Below are positions 8,628 through 19,027 of a DNA stretch of 64,000 nucleotides, piece after piece (the stretch's first letter is position 1; the number at the start of each line of letters is the position of its first letter). The DNA is taken from contig NZ_BCTK01000013.1 of assembly GCF_001571245.1 (NCBI RefSeq), forward strand, positions 1 through 64,000, read 5' to 3'. The position numbers were made by a program, and so were the translations under genes. The notes under the pieces were generated by a model. The model ran no database searches, had not been told where the DNA came from, and worked only from the letters and a program-made list of their open reading frames with translations. This DNA is from Achromobacter piechaudii NBRC 102461. Its GTDB lineage: Bacteria; Pseudomonadota; Gammaproteobacteria; Burkholderiales; Burkholderiaceae_B.

Positions 8628-9413
8628 TTAACTTCCGAAGCGTACGCGTAGCACGCCCAGATCGCCGTAGATCAGTTCGATGTCCTGATGGGCGGGCACG
8701 TCCAGGAATCCGGCGTAAGAACCGGTGATGACGTGCTGGCCGGCATGCAGTCCAAGCCCTTGTTCGCGCAGGAAATTCGCCAGCCAGTACAGGCCGGCCT
8801 TCGGGCGCTCGTTGGGATGAAAGCCAGGATGTTGCTCGACTTCGCGGCCGGCGATGGACAAGGTCAACGTCATGTTGGTGGGCGCCGCGTCGGGGCTCGC
8901 AATGCGCGGCCCTAGGACCAGTCCTTCGTTGAACATATGATCGGCAAGCAGTTCGGGCAGGCTCGCATGTTCAGGAGACGCGTACCGGCAGCCCAGTATT
9001 TCCAGCGCCAGGCGGGCACTGCCCACGGCGGCGTCAACTTCGGCTTCGGTGTAAGGCGTATCGCGCGCGGGCAGGTCGTGGGCAAGCTCGAACGCAATTT
9101 CAGGTTCTACCCGCACGATTTCAGGGCGCGTGGCGACAGGGCCTGCCTCGGCATACGCCGTGCCGGATGCGTAGATCGGCGCCACGACGGTCTTCTCGGG
9201 CGAGGGCAGCGCGCTCTTCCAGGCGGCGATGCCATCCTGGTGCATTTCCTGCAAGAGCTGCGCAGTGCGTTGCTGGACCGCGAACGCCTGCGCCATGGAT
9301 TGGGGGCGGCAGTCCGCGGGCAGGCGCGGCCCGGCTACGCCGCTTTCGCGCGCGGCGATCAGCGTGCGAGCGGCGTCCAGGCTGCCGGGATAGTCTTCGA
9401 TTCGGATCTGCAT
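8628..9413 (-). CDS. 2-keto-4-pentenoate hydratase / fumarylacetoacetate hydrolase-like protein
   Basis: The 261-residue protein matches the MhpD/hydratase branch of the FAH superfamily: AFAVQQRTAQLL, the core VEPEIAFELAHDLP with metal-binding Glu residues, and the C-terminal GQHVITGSYAGFLDVPAHQDIELIYGDLG. Relatives add water to 2-hydroxypenta-2,4-dienoates in meta-cleavage pathways, or decarboxylate related acids, using a divalent metal. No other meta-cleavage gene is nearby, so its substrate is open. It starts 4 bp past the stop of the membrane-protein gene upstream, suggesting a shared transcript. Confidence 0.82.
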   Translation of the reverse strand: MQIRIEDYPGSLDAARTLIAARESGVAGPRLPADCRPQSMAQAFAVQQRTAQLLQEMHQDGIAAWKSALPSPEKTVVAPIYASGTAYAEAGPVATRPEIVRVEPEIAFELAHDLPARDTPYTEAEVDAAVGSARLALEILGCRYASPEHASLPELLADHMFNEGLVLGPRIASPDAAPTNMTLTLSIAGREVEQHPGFHPNERPKAGLYWLANFLREQGLGLHAGQHVITGSYAGFLDVPAHQDIELIYGDLGVLRVRFGS

Positions 9414-9417
9414 GAGG

Positions 9418-9798
9418 TCAGGTTCCCAGGTACAACATCACCCACAGGACGATCATTGCAATCAGTCCCACCCAGCACGAACCCCAGAAACCCACGATCG
9501 GCCATTTCAGCGAGAGCGGCGTCTTCTTCGGGTCGACATGACCCAACAGGTCGTTCGCATTGCCGATCAGCCAGAACCGCGTGCCAGGAAACATCAGGCG
9601 GAAAAAATAATCCAGCATGATGGCCGCCTGGACTGCCAGCGGGTACTGCTTCCACGGACGATGTTGCAAATAAGGGTGCTTGAACGCAGCGTTGATTTCT
9701 TTGGTTTTCAAGAAAAACAGGACGATGCCGCTCAGTGTGCAGGTGATGAAGCAAAGCACGAAAAGGCTGAAGGCCATGGCCATGACAGGTGAATGCAT
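9418..9798 (-). CDS. Hypothetical inner-membrane protein
   Basis: I do not recognise this 126-residue protein. It has an N-terminal hydrophobic helix (about 5-28, with MAFSLFVLCFITCTLSGIVL), a polar middle containing LDYFFRLMFPGTRFWLIGN, and a second hydrophobic stretch near the C terminus (about 98-124). The frame runs 119 codons further upstream without a convincing start; the ATG at MHSPVMAMAF puts the first helix at the N terminus. It is 4 bp from the hydratase-like gene on the same strand. Confidence 0.6.
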   Translation of the reverse strand: MHSPVMAMAFSLFVLCFITCTLSGIVLFFLKTKEINAAFKHPYLQHRPWKQYPLAVQAAIMLDYFFRLMFPGTRFWLIGNANDLLGHVDPKKTPLSLKWPIVGFWGSCWVGLIAMIVLWVMLYLGT

Positions 9799-10249
9799 GG
9801 GGGATCTCAAGATTGCGCGGCGTGCCGCATTGAATGAAAAAAAAGCAGAACCAATTGGGCCGAACCGGGCGGGTGAGGCTTGATGCGTAGCGCCGGCAAG
9901 ATCAGCACTGGAGGGTGCTACCGGCAAGCAGTCAGTGATAGGCAGTAACCGGCGAGCACAACTTCGCAAACCGCACCTGGCACGCCCCAACTGGCAAACT
10001 GCCTCCCGCAAGTAACGCTTGATGAGCAACCTGCAAGGCCACCCTTCACCAGCACCTCTGACTGCAACGGCTGAAGACCATACCTGAAAAGCAGCATCGC
10101 AATGCGGCGTCTTCCAAGCAGAACCTGCGACACGGAAACAGCCAACCCAGAACAAAATTCCGCCCGTATTGTAGAAGGCTTGGCGCTGCCGCGTGTTCAG
10201 GGCTGCGTCAGCGATGGCGGGCGGGTCGAGCCACCATCGCTTGAAGCCT
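9799..10249. other. Intergenic region between proA and the membrane-protein gene
   Basis: This 451-bp stretch has open frames on both strands but no ribosome-site-led start and no recognisable product. On the minus strand AGCGATGG (10227 side) and CCATCGCT can pair across a 16-nt loop within 10210-10245, 3' of proA, but there is no T-run, so it is at best a weak terminator. I see nothing else. Confidence 0.5.
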
Positions 10250-11530
10250 TCAGCCTCGGACCTGCCCCTCGCCGTTCAGCACCCACTTCAACGTCGTCAA
10301 GCCTTCCAATCCGACAGGACCGCGCGCGTGCAATCGGTTCGTGGAAATGCCGATTTCCGCACCCAGCCCATATTCAAAGCCGTCGGCAAAGCAGGTCGGC
10401 AGGTTGACGTAGACCGAGCTGGAATCCACTTCGCGTTGGAAGCGTTGCGCGGCGGACAGATCTTCCGTGACGATGGCGTCGGTGTGGCCCGAGCCCCAGC
10501 GCGCGATATGCTCGATCGCGTCGTCCAGCGTGTCGACGATACGAATCGCCAGGATCGGCCCCAGGTATTCGGTGCCCCAGTCTTCTTCGGTGGCGGCAGT
10601 GATATGCGGCAGCAAGGCCAGCGTGCGCGGGCAGCCACGCAGCTCGACACCATGCTCGATAAAGGCCGCGGCCAGCGAGGGCAGGATGGACACTGCGGCC
10701 ACCGCGTCGACCAGCAATGTTTCCATCGCGCCGCAAATGCCGTAGCGGTAGGTCTTGGCATTGAAGGCGATGGTGTGTGCCTTGTCCGGGTCGGCCGCCG
10801 CATCGATATAGATGTGGCAGTTGCCGTCCAGGTGTTTGATGAGCGGCACGCGGGCTTCCTGCGACAAGCGCGCGATCAGGCCCTTGCCGCCGCGCGGCAC
10901 GATGACGTCGATGTGCTCGGTCATGGTGATCAGTTTGCCCACGGCGGCGCGGTCCGCGGTGGCCACGACCTGGACGGCGTCGGGCGGAAGGCCGGCCTCG
11001 GCCAAGCCCGTCTGGACCACGCGGCCCAGCGCGATATTGGAATGCAGCGCTTCGCTGCCGCCGCGCAGGATGGCAGCGTTGCCAGATTTCAGGCACAGGG
11101 CGGCCGCGTCGATGGTGACGTTCGGACGCGACTCATAAATGATCCCGATGACGCCGAGCGGCACCCGCATCTGCGCCACGCGCATGCCGTTCGGGCGCAC
11201 GGTGGTGGCGGTGATGCTGCCGATGGGATCGGGCAGGGCGGCAATCTGGCGCAAGCCTTCGGCCATATGGGCCAGAGTCTTGTCGGACAGCGTCAGGCGA
11301 TCCAGCAGCGCCGGTTCCAGACCGTTGGCGCGGGCGGCGGACACGTCTTTTTCGTTGGCGGCTTTGAGTTCGTCGTGGCTGGCGGCCAGGGCGTCGGCCA
11401 TAGCCAGCAAGGCCTTGTTCTTGGCGGCGCTGTTGGCGCGCATCATTGCGCGCGAGGCGCGACGGGCGTTTTCGCCCAAGGTCAGCATGGCGTGTTCGAT
11501 GGAGGACGAGGACATGGCAGTGTCAATCAT
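10250..11530 (-). CDS. proA: Gamma-glutamyl phosphate reductase
   Basis: ProA reduces L-glutamyl 5-phosphate with NADPH to glutamate semialdehyde in proline synthesis. The protein shows the family landmarks: [46 protein letters not shown], the catalytic-Cys segment [14 protein letters not shown], and C-terminal [14 protein letters not shown] start at [10 protein letters not shown] (426 residues); the next ATG five codons later gives 421, and an 18-codon upstream extension has no support. The reading direction and order after leuS, lptE and holA is the conserved betaproteobacterial arrangement. proB is not here. Confidence 0.95.
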   Translation of the reverse strand: MIDTAMSSSSIEHAMLTLGENARRASRAMMRANSAAKNKALLAMADALAASHDELKAANEKDVSAARANGLEPALLDRLTLSDKTLAHMAEGLRQIAALPDPIGSITATTVRPNGMRVAQMRVPLGVIGIIYESRPNVTIDAAALCLKSGNAAILRGGSEALHSNIALGRVVQTGLAEAGLPPDAVQVVATADRAAVGKLITMTEHIDVIVPRGGKGLIARLSQEARVPLIKHLDGNCHIYIDAAADPDKAHTIAFNAKTYRYGICGAMETLLVDAVAAVSILPSLAAAFIEHGVELRGCPRTLALLPHITAATEEDWGTEYLGPILAIRIVDTLDDAIEHIARWGSGHTDAIVTEDLSAAQRFQREVDSSSVYVNLPTCFADGFEYGLGAEIGISTNRLHARGPVGLEGLTTLKWVLNGEGQVRG

Positions 11531-11676
11531 GGGATGGGGCGGCGCAGGCGCCGTCTGAGGATTCAGTTTATATCCGGCGCCCATGGCTGGTGCGCGGCGC
11601 GATGGCCAGGAACGAGCGGCGGGATCGGGGGCGAGGCAAAGAGCGGGTCAGGGCGAAGGCGGCGGCATTGCCGCCT

Positions 11677-12732
11677 TCACGGTCGTCCGCCGGCGGCGGC
11701 CACGCGCAGGGCCAGCCGGGTCATTTCTTCCCACGGATCGGAGAGCCGTCCGGCGACCGATAAGCCCTTGATCAGACGATCGACGTCGTGGGCGTGTTGC
11801 ACAGCGACAGGCCAGACGGCGGGCTGCACACGGTTCAGCGCCTGCAACGCCAGGCGTTCGTGCGCGCCGAAGATACGCAGGCGGCGCATCAGCCCATTGG
11901 CGTCCTGACCCAGCGCACGCGCTTCGGCGATGCGGGCAAGCAGACGGATTTCTTCCCCGACCGCCCACAACACCAGCGGCAGCGCCTCGCCTTCGGCGCG
12001 CAGACCGTCGATCATGCGGATCGTGCGGGCGATGTCGCCTGCCAGCATGGCGTCGCGCAGGCCGAAAACGTCGTAACGGGCCACGTTCAGCACCGCCCGT
12101 TCGACGTCCTCAGCAGCCAGTTGGCCTTCGGGATACAGCAGACCCAATTTCTGGATCTCCTGGTGCGCGGCCAGCAGGTTGCCTTCGACCTTGTCCGCCA
12201 TCCATTGCAGGGTGGCGGCGTCGGCGCGCTGGTTCTGGCGGGCCAGCCGCATGCCGACCCAGGCGGGCAGGCGGCCCCGTTCGATGTTGGCGATGTCGAC
12301 CATCACGCCGCCTCGGGCAAGCGCTTGCACCCAGCGGCTCTCGCGCGTGGCCTTGTCCAGCCGAGGCAGCGCGATAAGGATCAGCGTGTCGGCATCTGGC
12401 TGCTTTTCGGCCTGCTCGGCCAGCTTGGTCAGGGTGTCGGCACCGGATTTTCCTGGCTTGCCCGTGGGGATCTTGATTTCAAGGATGCGGCGGTCGCCGA
12501 ACAGCGACACGCTTTGGGTCGCGGCGGTGACGGCGCTCCAGTCGCTGCGAGCGTCCATTACCATCGAGAGCCGGTCGGTGTAGCCGGCGTTGCGCGCCGA
12601 GGCGCGCAACGTGTCGACAGCTTCGGTCACCAGCAAAGGCTCGTCGCCGGACACCGTATACAGCGGCGCAAGCCGGTTGCCCGGGCGTTGCAGATGTTCC
12701 GCCAGACGATCCGCGTCCAAAGGCTGTGCCAT
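11677..12732 (-). CDS. holA: DNA polymerase III subunit delta
   Basis: The 351-residue delta subunit is part of the clamp loader that opens the beta clamp. It shows the HolA N-terminal domain (LAPLYTVSGDEPLLVTEAVD), the central IEIKIPTGKPG-like region around residues 85-95 and C-terminal LVLWAVGEEIRLL and GLSVAGRLSDPWEEMTRL. It starts 3 bp after the lptE stop, so leuS, lptE and holA form one transcription unit; a gap of about 147 bp then precedes proA. Confidence 0.95.
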   Translation of the reverse strand: MAQPLDADRLAEHLQRPGNRLAPLYTVSGDEPLLVTEAVDTLRASARNAGYTDRLSMVMDARSDWSAVTAATQSVSLFGDRRILEIKIPTGKPGKSGADTLTKLAEQAEKQPDADTLILIALPRLDKATRESRWVQALARGGVMVDIANIERGRLPAWVGMRLARQNQRADAATLQWMADKVEGNLLAAHQEIQKLGLLYPEGQLAAEDVERAVLNVARYDVFGLRDAMLAGDIARTIRMIDGLRAEGEALPLVLWAVGEEIRLLARIAEARALGQDANGLMRRLRIFGAHERLALQALNRVQPAVWPVAVQHAHDVDRLIKGLSVAGRLSDPWEEMTRLALRVAAAGGRP

Positions 12733-12735
12733 GGG

Positions 12736-13410
12736 CTAGCGCAGGATCGCCGGGTCGGTGGTGGACGGCGTCTTCCACGGCGCGGGCGTGCTCTTGGGCT
12801 GCGGCGCGGTCGGGTCGTACAGCGGGATTTCGCCGTTGTCTCCGCGTTGCTCGGCTTCCTCGAAGGCACGGCGCACGTCCGGGGCGGTCATGCGGCGCAG
12901 CAGGCGGGACACCAGGTCGCGCTGCATGGCCTTGTACAGCGTGTCGATCTGGCCCTGCTTGGCCTGCACGACCTGGTCGTCATACGGCATTTCGCGGTAG
13001 ATGGACAGGGTCGTATCCGGGATCAGCGCCCGGCCCTTGCTGTCGATCAGGCGGAACGTGTAGTTGATGCCCAGTTCGTATTCCTCGACGCGGCCTTGCG
13101 CATTCAGGGAGACCTCGCGCAGCGAGCGGTTATCGCTAACCTGCTGGAGAATTGCCTGTGCATCCTTGGGGGAATCGACCAGCTTGGTATTCGGTGACGC
13201 TGCGCGCAACGCACGGCGCACGTCCGCGCCGAACAGCGTGTTATCAGGCACGCCGACGTAAAGCGTATCGAACGGCATCGGCGTGACGCCGCGCAGCGTG
13301 AAGCCGCAAGCGGTGAGCAGCATGAACAGCGCCAGGCAGGCGCCGCGCAGCAGCCAGGATTGGCGGGGGGAGTGCGAGAGTTGCCCGGCGGTGTACATGC
13401 TTGACCTCAT
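12736..13410 (-). CDS. lptE: LPS-assembly lipoprotein LptE
   Basis: LptE is the outer-membrane lipoprotein that plugs and assembles the LptD lipopolysaccharide translocon. The 224-residue product has an N-terminal hydrophobic segment ending in the lipobox LLTAC (lipidated Cys35), then GFTLRGVTPMPFDTLYVGVP, typical of the family. The ATG overlaps the leuS stop as TGATG, indicating translational coupling; an ATG four codons later is the alternative. The long basic N region before the hydrophobic core is slightly unusual and favours that second start. Confidence 0.93.
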   Translation of the reverse strand: MRSSMYTAGQLSHSPRQSWLLRGACLALFMLLTACGFTLRGVTPMPFDTLYVGVPDNTLFGADVRRALRAASPNTKLVDSPKDAQAILQQVSDNRSLREVSLNAQGRVEEYELGINYTFRLIDSKGRALIPDTTLSIYREMPYDDQVVQAKQGQIDTLYKAMQRDLVSRLLRRMTAPDVRRAFEEAEQRGDNGEIPLYDPTAPQPKSTPAPWKTPSTTDPAILR

Positions 13411-16067
13411 CAGCCTACGACGTTGACCAGTTTGCCCGGCACCACAATGACGCGCTTGGGCGGACGGCCTTCCAGGAAGCGTGAGACTTCCTCCTGGCTG
13501 GCGGCGAGCTTTTCGATGTCTTCCTTGGCGGCGCCGGCGGCAACGCGGATCGAGCCGCGCAACTTGCCGTTGACCTGGAGCATCAGCTCGATCTCGTCCG
13601 CGATCAAGGCGGCTTCGTCCACGTGCGGCCAGGGCGCGTCGAGCAGGTCGCCCAGCTCTTTTGCGTAGCCCAGGTCTTGCCACAGATGCCAGGTGACGTG
13701 CGGGACGACCGGGTACAGCACGCGCAACAGCACGCCCAGCGTTTCGGCATAGGCGGCGTCGGCGGCGGCATCCTCGGGCAGCTTGGCGTCGTCGATGGCG
13801 TTCAGCATCTTCATGCAAGCCGACACCACGGTGTTGTACTGGATGCGCTGGTAGTCGTAGTCGGCTTGCTTGAGCAGCGTGTAGACCTCGCGGCGCAGGT
13901 CCTTGACGGCGGACGTGGCCTGCGACCAGTCGGCGCCATTGGCCAGGCCACGCGCCACCGCATCGCGGCGCGCGTAGCTGATGGACCACAAGCGGCGCAG
14001 GAAGCGGTTGGAGCCTTCAACGCCGGAATCGGACCACTCAAGGGTTTGCTCGGGCGGGCTGGCGAACATCACGAACAGGCGCGCGGTGTCGGCGCCCAGC
14101 GTGTCGATCAGCGATTGCGGATCGACGCCGTTGTTCTTGGACTTGGACATCGTGCCCACGCCGCCATAGGTGATGGCGGAACCGTCCGACTTGAGCTTGG
14201 CGCCGGTGATGGCGCCGCGGTCGTCGTAGACGTTTTCGACGTCTTCGGGCCAGAAGTACTCGATGCCGCCCTGCGGCGTCTTGCGGGAATAGATGTGGTT
14301 CAGCACCATGCCCTGGCACAGCAGCTTGGTGAAGGGCTCGTCAAAATTGAGCAAGCCCATGTCGCGCATCACCTTGGTCCAGAAGCGCGCGTACAGCAGG
14401 TGCAGCACGGCGTGCTCGATGCCGCCGATGTACTGGTCCATCGGCATCCAGTAGTCATTGCGCGCATCGACCATGGCATTGTCGTTGCCCGGCGAGGTGT
14501 AGCGCATGAAATACCAGGACGAATCCACGAAGGTGTCCATCGTGTCCGTTTCGCGGCGCGCGGGCTTGCCGCAGCTGGGGCAGGCGCAGGACAGGAAGGC
14601 TTCGTTCTTGGTCAGTGGGTTGCCGCTGCCGTCCGGGATCAGGTCGTCCGGCAGCACGACGGGCAGGTCTTTTTCGGGTACCGGCACCGGGCCGCAGTCA
14701 GCGCAGTGGATGATCGGGATCGGGGTGCCCCAGTAGCGCTGGCGCGAGATGCCCCAGTCGCGCAAGCGCCACGTGGTCTGCTTTTCGCCCAGGCCTTGTG
14801 CGCCCAGATCGACCGCGATGGCGTCCACGGCTTCCTTGTGCGAGAGGCCGTCGTACTTGCCGGAGTTGATGGTGCGGCCCGATTGCTTGTCGCCGTACCA
14901 CTCCTGCCAGGCAGCGGTGGAGTATTCCTTGCCGGCCACGTCCACGACTTGCACGATGGGCAGGTCGTATTTCTTGGCAAAGGCAAAATCGCGTTCGTCG
15001 TGCGCGGGCACGCCCATGACGGCGCCGTCGCCGTAGGTCATCAGCACGTAGTTGCCGACCCAAACTTCGACGTCCGCGCCCGTGATCGGGTGCGTGACGG
15101 TCAGGCCGGTGCGCATGCCTTCCTTTTCGCGCGTGGCCATTTCGGCCTCGGTCGTGCCGCCCAGCTTGCATTGTTCGATGAACGCAGCCAGCTCCGGGTT
15201 GTTGCGCGCGGCATGGGTGGCCAGCGGGTGTTCAGGCGCCACGGCGCAGAACGTCACGCCCATGATGGTGTCGGCGCGCGTGGTGAAGACGTACAGCTTG
15301 CCGTCCTGGATCAACTGGCCGTCCTGGCCGGCGATCTTGTGCGGGAAGGCAAAGCGCAGGCCTTCGGACTTGCCGATCCAGTTTTCCTGCATCAGACGCA
15401 CGCGCTCGGGCCAGCCGGGCAGGTCGTTCTGGACGGCGCCAAGCAGTTCGTCGGCGTAGTCGGTGATGCGCAGGTAGTAGCCGGGGATTTCGCGCTTTTC
15501 AACCAGCGCACCGGAGCGCCAGCCACGGCCGTCGATGACCTGTTCGTTGGCCAGCACGGTCTGGTCGACCGGATCCCAGTTGACCACCTGGGTCTTGCGG
15601 TAGGCGACGCCCTTTTCCAGCATCTTCAGGAACAGCCACTGGTTCCATTTGTAGTACTGCGGATCGCAGGCGCACATTTCGCGCGTCCAGTCGATCGCCA
15701 GACCCATCGCCTTCATCTGCTTCTTCATATAAGCGATGTTGTCGTAGGTCCACTTGGCCGGCGGCACCTTGGACTTGATGGCCGCGTTCTCGGCGGGCAT
15801 GCCGAAGGCGTCCCAGCCCATGGGCATCAGCACGTTATAGCCGCGCATGCGCAGCTGGCGCGCCATCATGTCGTTGATGGTGTAGTTGCGCACGTGGCCC
15901 ATATGCAGCTTGCCGCTGGGGTAGGGCAGCATCGAGCAGGCGTAGAACTTCGGCTTTTCGGAGCCGTCGGCGTTCTTGGCGTGTTCGTGAACCAGATAGG
16001 CGTCGCGGGCCTGCCAGTCTTGTTGGGCGGCCGCTTCGACGGTAGTGGGGAGGTAACGTTCCTGCAT
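13410..16067 (-). CDS. leuS: Leucyl-tRNA synthetase
   Basis: The 885-residue class I synthetase has the HIGH-type signature as HMGH in [15 protein letters not shown], the large CP1 editing domain (around [18 protein letters not shown]) and the KMSKS-type loop as [12 protein letters not shown]. The start is the ATG at [13 protein letters not shown], which matches the conserved family N terminus; a GTG four codons upstream is also open. It is the first gene of the leuS-lptE-holA unit. A very long antisense open frame covers it but is a codon-bias artefact. Confidence 0.98.
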   Translation of the reverse strand: MQERYLPTTVEAAAQQDWQARDAYLVHEHAKNADGSEKPKFYACSMLPYPSGKLHMGHVRNYTINDMMARQLRMRGYNVLMPMGWDAFGMPAENAAIKSKVPPAKWTYDNIAYMKKQMKAMGLAIDWTREMCACDPQYYKWNQWLFLKMLEKGVAYRKTQVVNWDPVDQTVLANEQVIDGRGWRSGALVEKREIPGYYLRITDYADELLGAVQNDLPGWPERVRLMQENWIGKSEGLRFAFPHKIAGQDGQLIQDGKLYVFTTRADTIMGVTFCAVAPEHPLATHAARNNPELAAFIEQCKLGGTTEAEMATREKEGMRTGLTVTHPITGADVEVWVGNYVLMTYGDGAVMGVPAHDERDFAFAKKYDLPIVQVVDVAGKEYSTAAWQEWYGDKQSGRTINSGKYDGLSHKEAVDAIAVDLGAQGLGEKQTTWRLRDWGISRQRYWGTPIPIIHCADCGPVPVPEKDLPVVLPDDLIPDGSGNPLTKNEAFLSCACPSCGKPARRETDTMDTFVDSSWYFMRYTSPGNDNAMVDARNDYWMPMDQYIGGIEHAVLHLLYARFWTKVMRDMGLLNFDEPFTKLLCQGMVLNHIYSRKTPQGGIEYFWPEDVENVYDDRGAITGAKLKSDGSAITYGGVGTMSKSKNNGVDPQSLIDTLGADTARLFVMFASPPEQTLEWSDSGVEGSNRFLRRLWSISYARRDAVARGLANGADWSQATSAVKDLRREVYTLLKQADYDYQRIQYNTVVSACMKMLNAIDDAKLPEDAAADAAYAETLGVLLRVLYPVVPHVTWHLWQDLGYAKELGDLLDAPWPHVDEAALIADEIELMLQVNGKLRGSIRVAAGAAKEDIEKLAASQEEVSRFLEGRPPKRVIVVPGKLVNVVG

Positions 16068-16167
16068 GGGCTCGGGCACGGTGGCAAAAAAGGGTGAGCC
16101 GCCCTGCCGCGCGGACGCGGGGGCGGCCTGACGCGGTGGCGGTCAAAACCCCTGATTATAGGAGGTG

Positions 16168-17394
16168 CTAGACGCGGCGAGGGGGCGGGGCCATTTCCGG
16201 GATGCGCGCACTGGGCGCCAAAGCGCCATATGCCAATGTAACGACGCCCAGAACAGCGCCCGCGATGACCACGCCGGGCCAGCCGAAGTGGGCGTAAAGC
16301 CAGGACGATACCAGTGAACCGGAGGCGCCGCCGAGGAAGTAGCTGGTCATGTAGCCCGCCGTGAGCCGGCTGCGCGCTTCCGGCCGCAATCGATAGAGCG
16401 AGCTGGTATTGGTGACATGCACGCCCTGGATGGCCAGGTCCTGCACCAGGATGCCCGCCAGCAGCGCCACCACCGACACCTGGCCAAAGGCCATCAGGCC
16501 CCACGAACCCAGCAGCAGCAACAGGCCCACCCGTGTGGCCAGGTTGCCCAGCCCCTGGTCCGCCAGCCGGCCAAACCGATTGGCGGCATAGGCGCCCGCC
16601 GCCCCCGCCAGGCCAAACAGCCCGATGGTGGTGTTGCTGTATTGATAGGGCGGGCTGGCCAACAGGAAGGTCAGCGGCGTCCACAGCATGCTGAATGCGG
16701 CGAACAGCAAGAAGCCCAGCAGCGACCGCGCGCGAAACAGGGGCTCTTGCACGAACATGCGCAGAATGGAGCCCAGCAGGCGCGGATAGCTCATCGTGGT
16801 GGGGCTCTGGTAGCGCGGCAGCACGCGCCACAGCGCGGCCGACATGCCCAGCATCAACAGCGCAGCCACCCAATACACCGTGCGCCAGCTGCCCACGTCC
16901 GCCAGCACGCCCGCCACCGTGCGCGCCAGCAGGATGCCCAGCAGCAGGCCGCTCATGACGGTGCCGACCGCCTTGCCGCGTTCGTGCGGCGCGGCCAGCG
17001 TGGCGGCGAACGGCACCAGGATCTGCGCGACGACGGACAGCATGCCGGTCAGCGCGGTGCCCAGGAGCAGCAGGGCGATGTGGTCGGCGAACGCGGAGAT
17101 CAGCAGCCCGCCCGCCGACAGCAACGTCATCAGGACAATCAGGCGGCGGCGTTCAAACAGATCGCCCAGGGGCACCAGCAGCATCAAGCCCAGCGCGTAG
17201 CTCAGTTGGGCCGTGGTGACGATCGCGCCCGCCGCCGCGTTGGACAGCCCGAATTGCTGGCCGATCGTATGCAGCAGCGGTTGCGCGTAGTAATTGCTGG
17301 CCACGGCCAGGCCGGTTGCCACCGACATCAGCAGGACAATCGGCGCGGTCAGCGTGGGGGTGGGCGGCGTGGAAGGTTGGGAAGAGGCGGTCAT
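16168..17394 (-). CDS. MFS transporter, YnfM/sugar-efflux type
   Basis: A 408-residue 12-helix transporter. ASNYYAQPLLHTIGQQFGLS at the N terminus, the loop LGDLFERRRLIVLMTLLSAGG and a second-half repeat with FGRLADQGLGNLATRVG are typical of the arabinose/YnfM-like efflux group. The start at MTASSQPSTPP avoids a 37-codon low-complexity Ser/Pro extension upstream. A MarR gene in the same orientation 228 bp upstream is a plausible repressor. The transported compound is unknown. Confidence 0.88.
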   Translation of the reverse strand: MTASSQPSTPPTPTLTAPIVLLMSVATGLAVASNYYAQPLLHTIGQQFGLSNAAAGAIVTTAQLSYALGLMLLVPLGDLFERRRLIVLMTLLSAGGLLISAFADHIALLLLGTALTGMLSVVAQILVPFAATLAAPHERGKAVGTVMSGLLLGILLARTVAGVLADVGSWRTVYWVAALLMLGMSAALWRVLPRYQSPTTMSYPRLLGSILRMFVQEPLFRARSLLGFLLFAAFSMLWTPLTFLLASPPYQYSNTTIGLFGLAGAAGAYAANRFGRLADQGLGNLATRVGLLLLLGSWGLMAFGQVSVVALLAGILVQDLAIQGVHVTNTSSLYRLRPEARSRLTAGYMTSYFLGGASGSLVSSWLYAHFGWPGVVIAGAVLGVVTLAYGALAPSARIPEMAPPPRRV

Positions 17395-17622
17395 GAAACG
17401 GGATGGAAAGGCTGGGCGATAAGGTGCGGAGTAGGGGGCGGAGTAGGGCGATGGCAACGAAGACGGCGACAGCGTCGGTAACGACGACTCAACGGCAATC
17501 GCCACGACGCCACTGCAACGGCAAGGACAACATTAACGACGGTACGGCAGCGGCGACGCCGCAACAGCAACGGACACTGCATTGATGACGGCATCGACAC
17601 CGCCACCGTCAGCGCCGCGCGG

Positions 17623-18141
17623 TCAGGCGCCGATGCCGCCTGGCGTCTCCTGGTCGTGTTTGATCAGCAGTTTTTTCAGCAAGCCCGCCAGTTGCTTGCG
17701 TTCGGGCAGCGAGAGCGGATCCAGCAGTTCGCCCAGGTCCTTCAGATAGTCCTTGAGCACCAGCTTGATGACGCGCAACCCGTCTGGCGTCAGCGACACG
17801 ATGATGCCGCGGCGGTCGTCCGGGTTGGGGTTGCGCACCAGCAGGCCCGCCTGCTCCAGGCGGTCGAGCCGGTTGGTCATGGCGCCGGAAGTCAACAGCA
17901 AGGCGTCGACCAGTTTCTGCGGATTCATGGCGTGCGGCGCGCCCGTGCGGTAAAGGGTCGCCAGAACGTCGAATTCGCCCTGGTGCAGGTTGTGGCGACG
18001 AAAGCTGCGGTTCACGTTGCGGGTGGCGAAGGCGTTCAGGCGGAACACCCGCGTGACGACCGCCATGGCCGCGAAATCCTGATTAGGGCATTCCGTGGAC
18101 CATTGCGAGATGACGAGATCGACAAGGTCAGACGTAGGCAA
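17623..18141 (-). CDS. MarR family transcriptional regulator
   Basis: The 172-residue protein has the MarR winged helix: LHQGEFDVLATLYRTG, recognition region LLLTSGAMTNRLDRLEQAGLL and the beta-wing NPDDRRGIIVSLTPDG. It is the RVFRLN-containing subgroup that often controls efflux or aromatic metabolism. It lies upstream of the MFS exporter in the same direction; the 228-bp gap between them is rich in CGACGG/CAACGG-like trinucleotide drift and contains no gene. Binding of a small phenolic ligand is the family norm. Confidence 0.9.
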   Translation of the reverse strand: MPTSDLVDLVISQWSTECPNQDFAAMAVVTRVFRLNAFATRNVNRSFRRHNLHQGEFDVLATLYRTGAPHAMNPQKLVDALLLTSGAMTNRLDRLEQAGLLVRNPNPDDRRGIIVSLTPDGLRVIKLVLKDYLKDLGELLDPLSLPERKQLAGLLKKLLIKHDQETPGGIGA

Positions 18142-18221
18142 GAGCGGCTTCTTTTGATGTGAAGTTTCTTAACGTAAAGATAAATTCTAGCTGGCGTGGG
18201 CCCACTCGTGCAAATCGAGCG

Positions 18222-18259
18222 GCAAAAAGAAAGGCCCGCCTCTTTCGAGGCGGGCCTTT
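18222..18259 (-). terminator. Rho-independent terminator of the H1-HU gene
   Basis: A perfect 13-bp stem (AAAGGCCCGCCTC with GAGGCGGGCCTTT) and a 4-nt loop. Read on the minus strand it is followed by TCTTTTTG, so it ends the H1-HU transcript 27 bp past the stop codon. Confidence 0.9.
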
Positions 18260-18285
18260 CCGGCTTGACCGGATGGTCGCGCGAA

Positions 18286-18744
18286 TTACTGCGCGGCGTC
18301 CTTCAGCTTCTTGAGCGGGCGAACCTTCACCTTGACCGAAGCCGGCTTGGCGGGGAACCAGCGCTCAACGCCGGTGAACGGGTCCTTGCCGAAGCGCTTG
18401 GCCTTGGCGGGAACCTTCTGCACGGCAACCTTGAACAGGCCGGGCAGCGTGAATTCGCCAGCGCCCTTCTTGTCCACGGAACCCAGCACCGAGGTTTCCA
18501 GGCTGGCCAGCACGGCCTTGACGGCCTTGGCTTCAACGCCCGATTGCTCGACGATGTAAGCGACCAGCTGGGTCTTGTTCATTGCAGCCTTGATGGCCTT
18601 GGGTGCAGCAGCGACCTTCTTGGCGGCGACGGCCTTCTTGGCTGCGGGCTTCACAGCGGTCTTGGCGGCGGTTGCCTTCTTTGCGGGCGCCTTGACGGCG
18701 GGCTTGGTGACTTTCTTGGCAGGAGCTTTTGCTTTCGTGGCCAT
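18286..18744 (-). CDS. Histone H1-like / HU fusion DNA-binding protein
   Basis: A 152-residue nucleoid protein. Residues 1-54 are almost only Ala, Lys, Pro, Val and Thr with repeated PAKK, AAKK and AVKP motifs like bacterial histone H1-like tails. From about MNKTQLVAYIVEQSG (55) to the end is an HU/IHF-type fold, with GEFTLPGLFKVAV and a C-terminal arm RFGKDPFTGVERWFPAKPA. It should bind and compact DNA without sequence preference. The start is the ATG at MATKAKAPAKK; the frame upstream of it is not repeat-like. A strong terminator follows. Confidence 0.9.
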   Translation of the reverse strand: MATKAKAPAKKVTKPAVKAPAKKATAAKTAVKPAAKKAVAAKKVAAAPKAIKAAMNKTQLVAYIVEQSGVEAKAVKAVLASLETSVLGSVDKKGAGEFTLPGLFKVAVQKVPAKAKRFGKDPFTGVERWFPAKPASVKVKVRPLKKLKDAAQ

Positions 18745-19027
18745 GGTCAAAATCCGTAGTTGAGGACATGGAGCAGCGCGCGCCGGGTATCGGCAATTAA
18801 CGCCACGCGCCCGATGATAGCGGAAGACTAGCCGTTCTTGCGGCTTTCCGCCGGGATTTAAGCCGTTGTTTGTTGTTTTCCACGCAGAAAGTGCTTGCTG
18901 CAAGGGTTCGATTTCAAAATGCTGTCGCGCAAAGCCCTGTTTTCACGGCATGCCAGCCAATGAACCATCCGCGCGTCTCGTGTTCCAATTGCCTCGCTAA
19001 AACAAAGCATGGATTCGAAGCACCGAT

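Noticed and set aside
13623-16097. 824-codon plus-strand open frame antisense to leuS
   Set aside because: It mirrors a certain leuS gene; high GC in third codon positions keeps stops out of the opposite strand, and the product matches no known fold and has no ribosome site.
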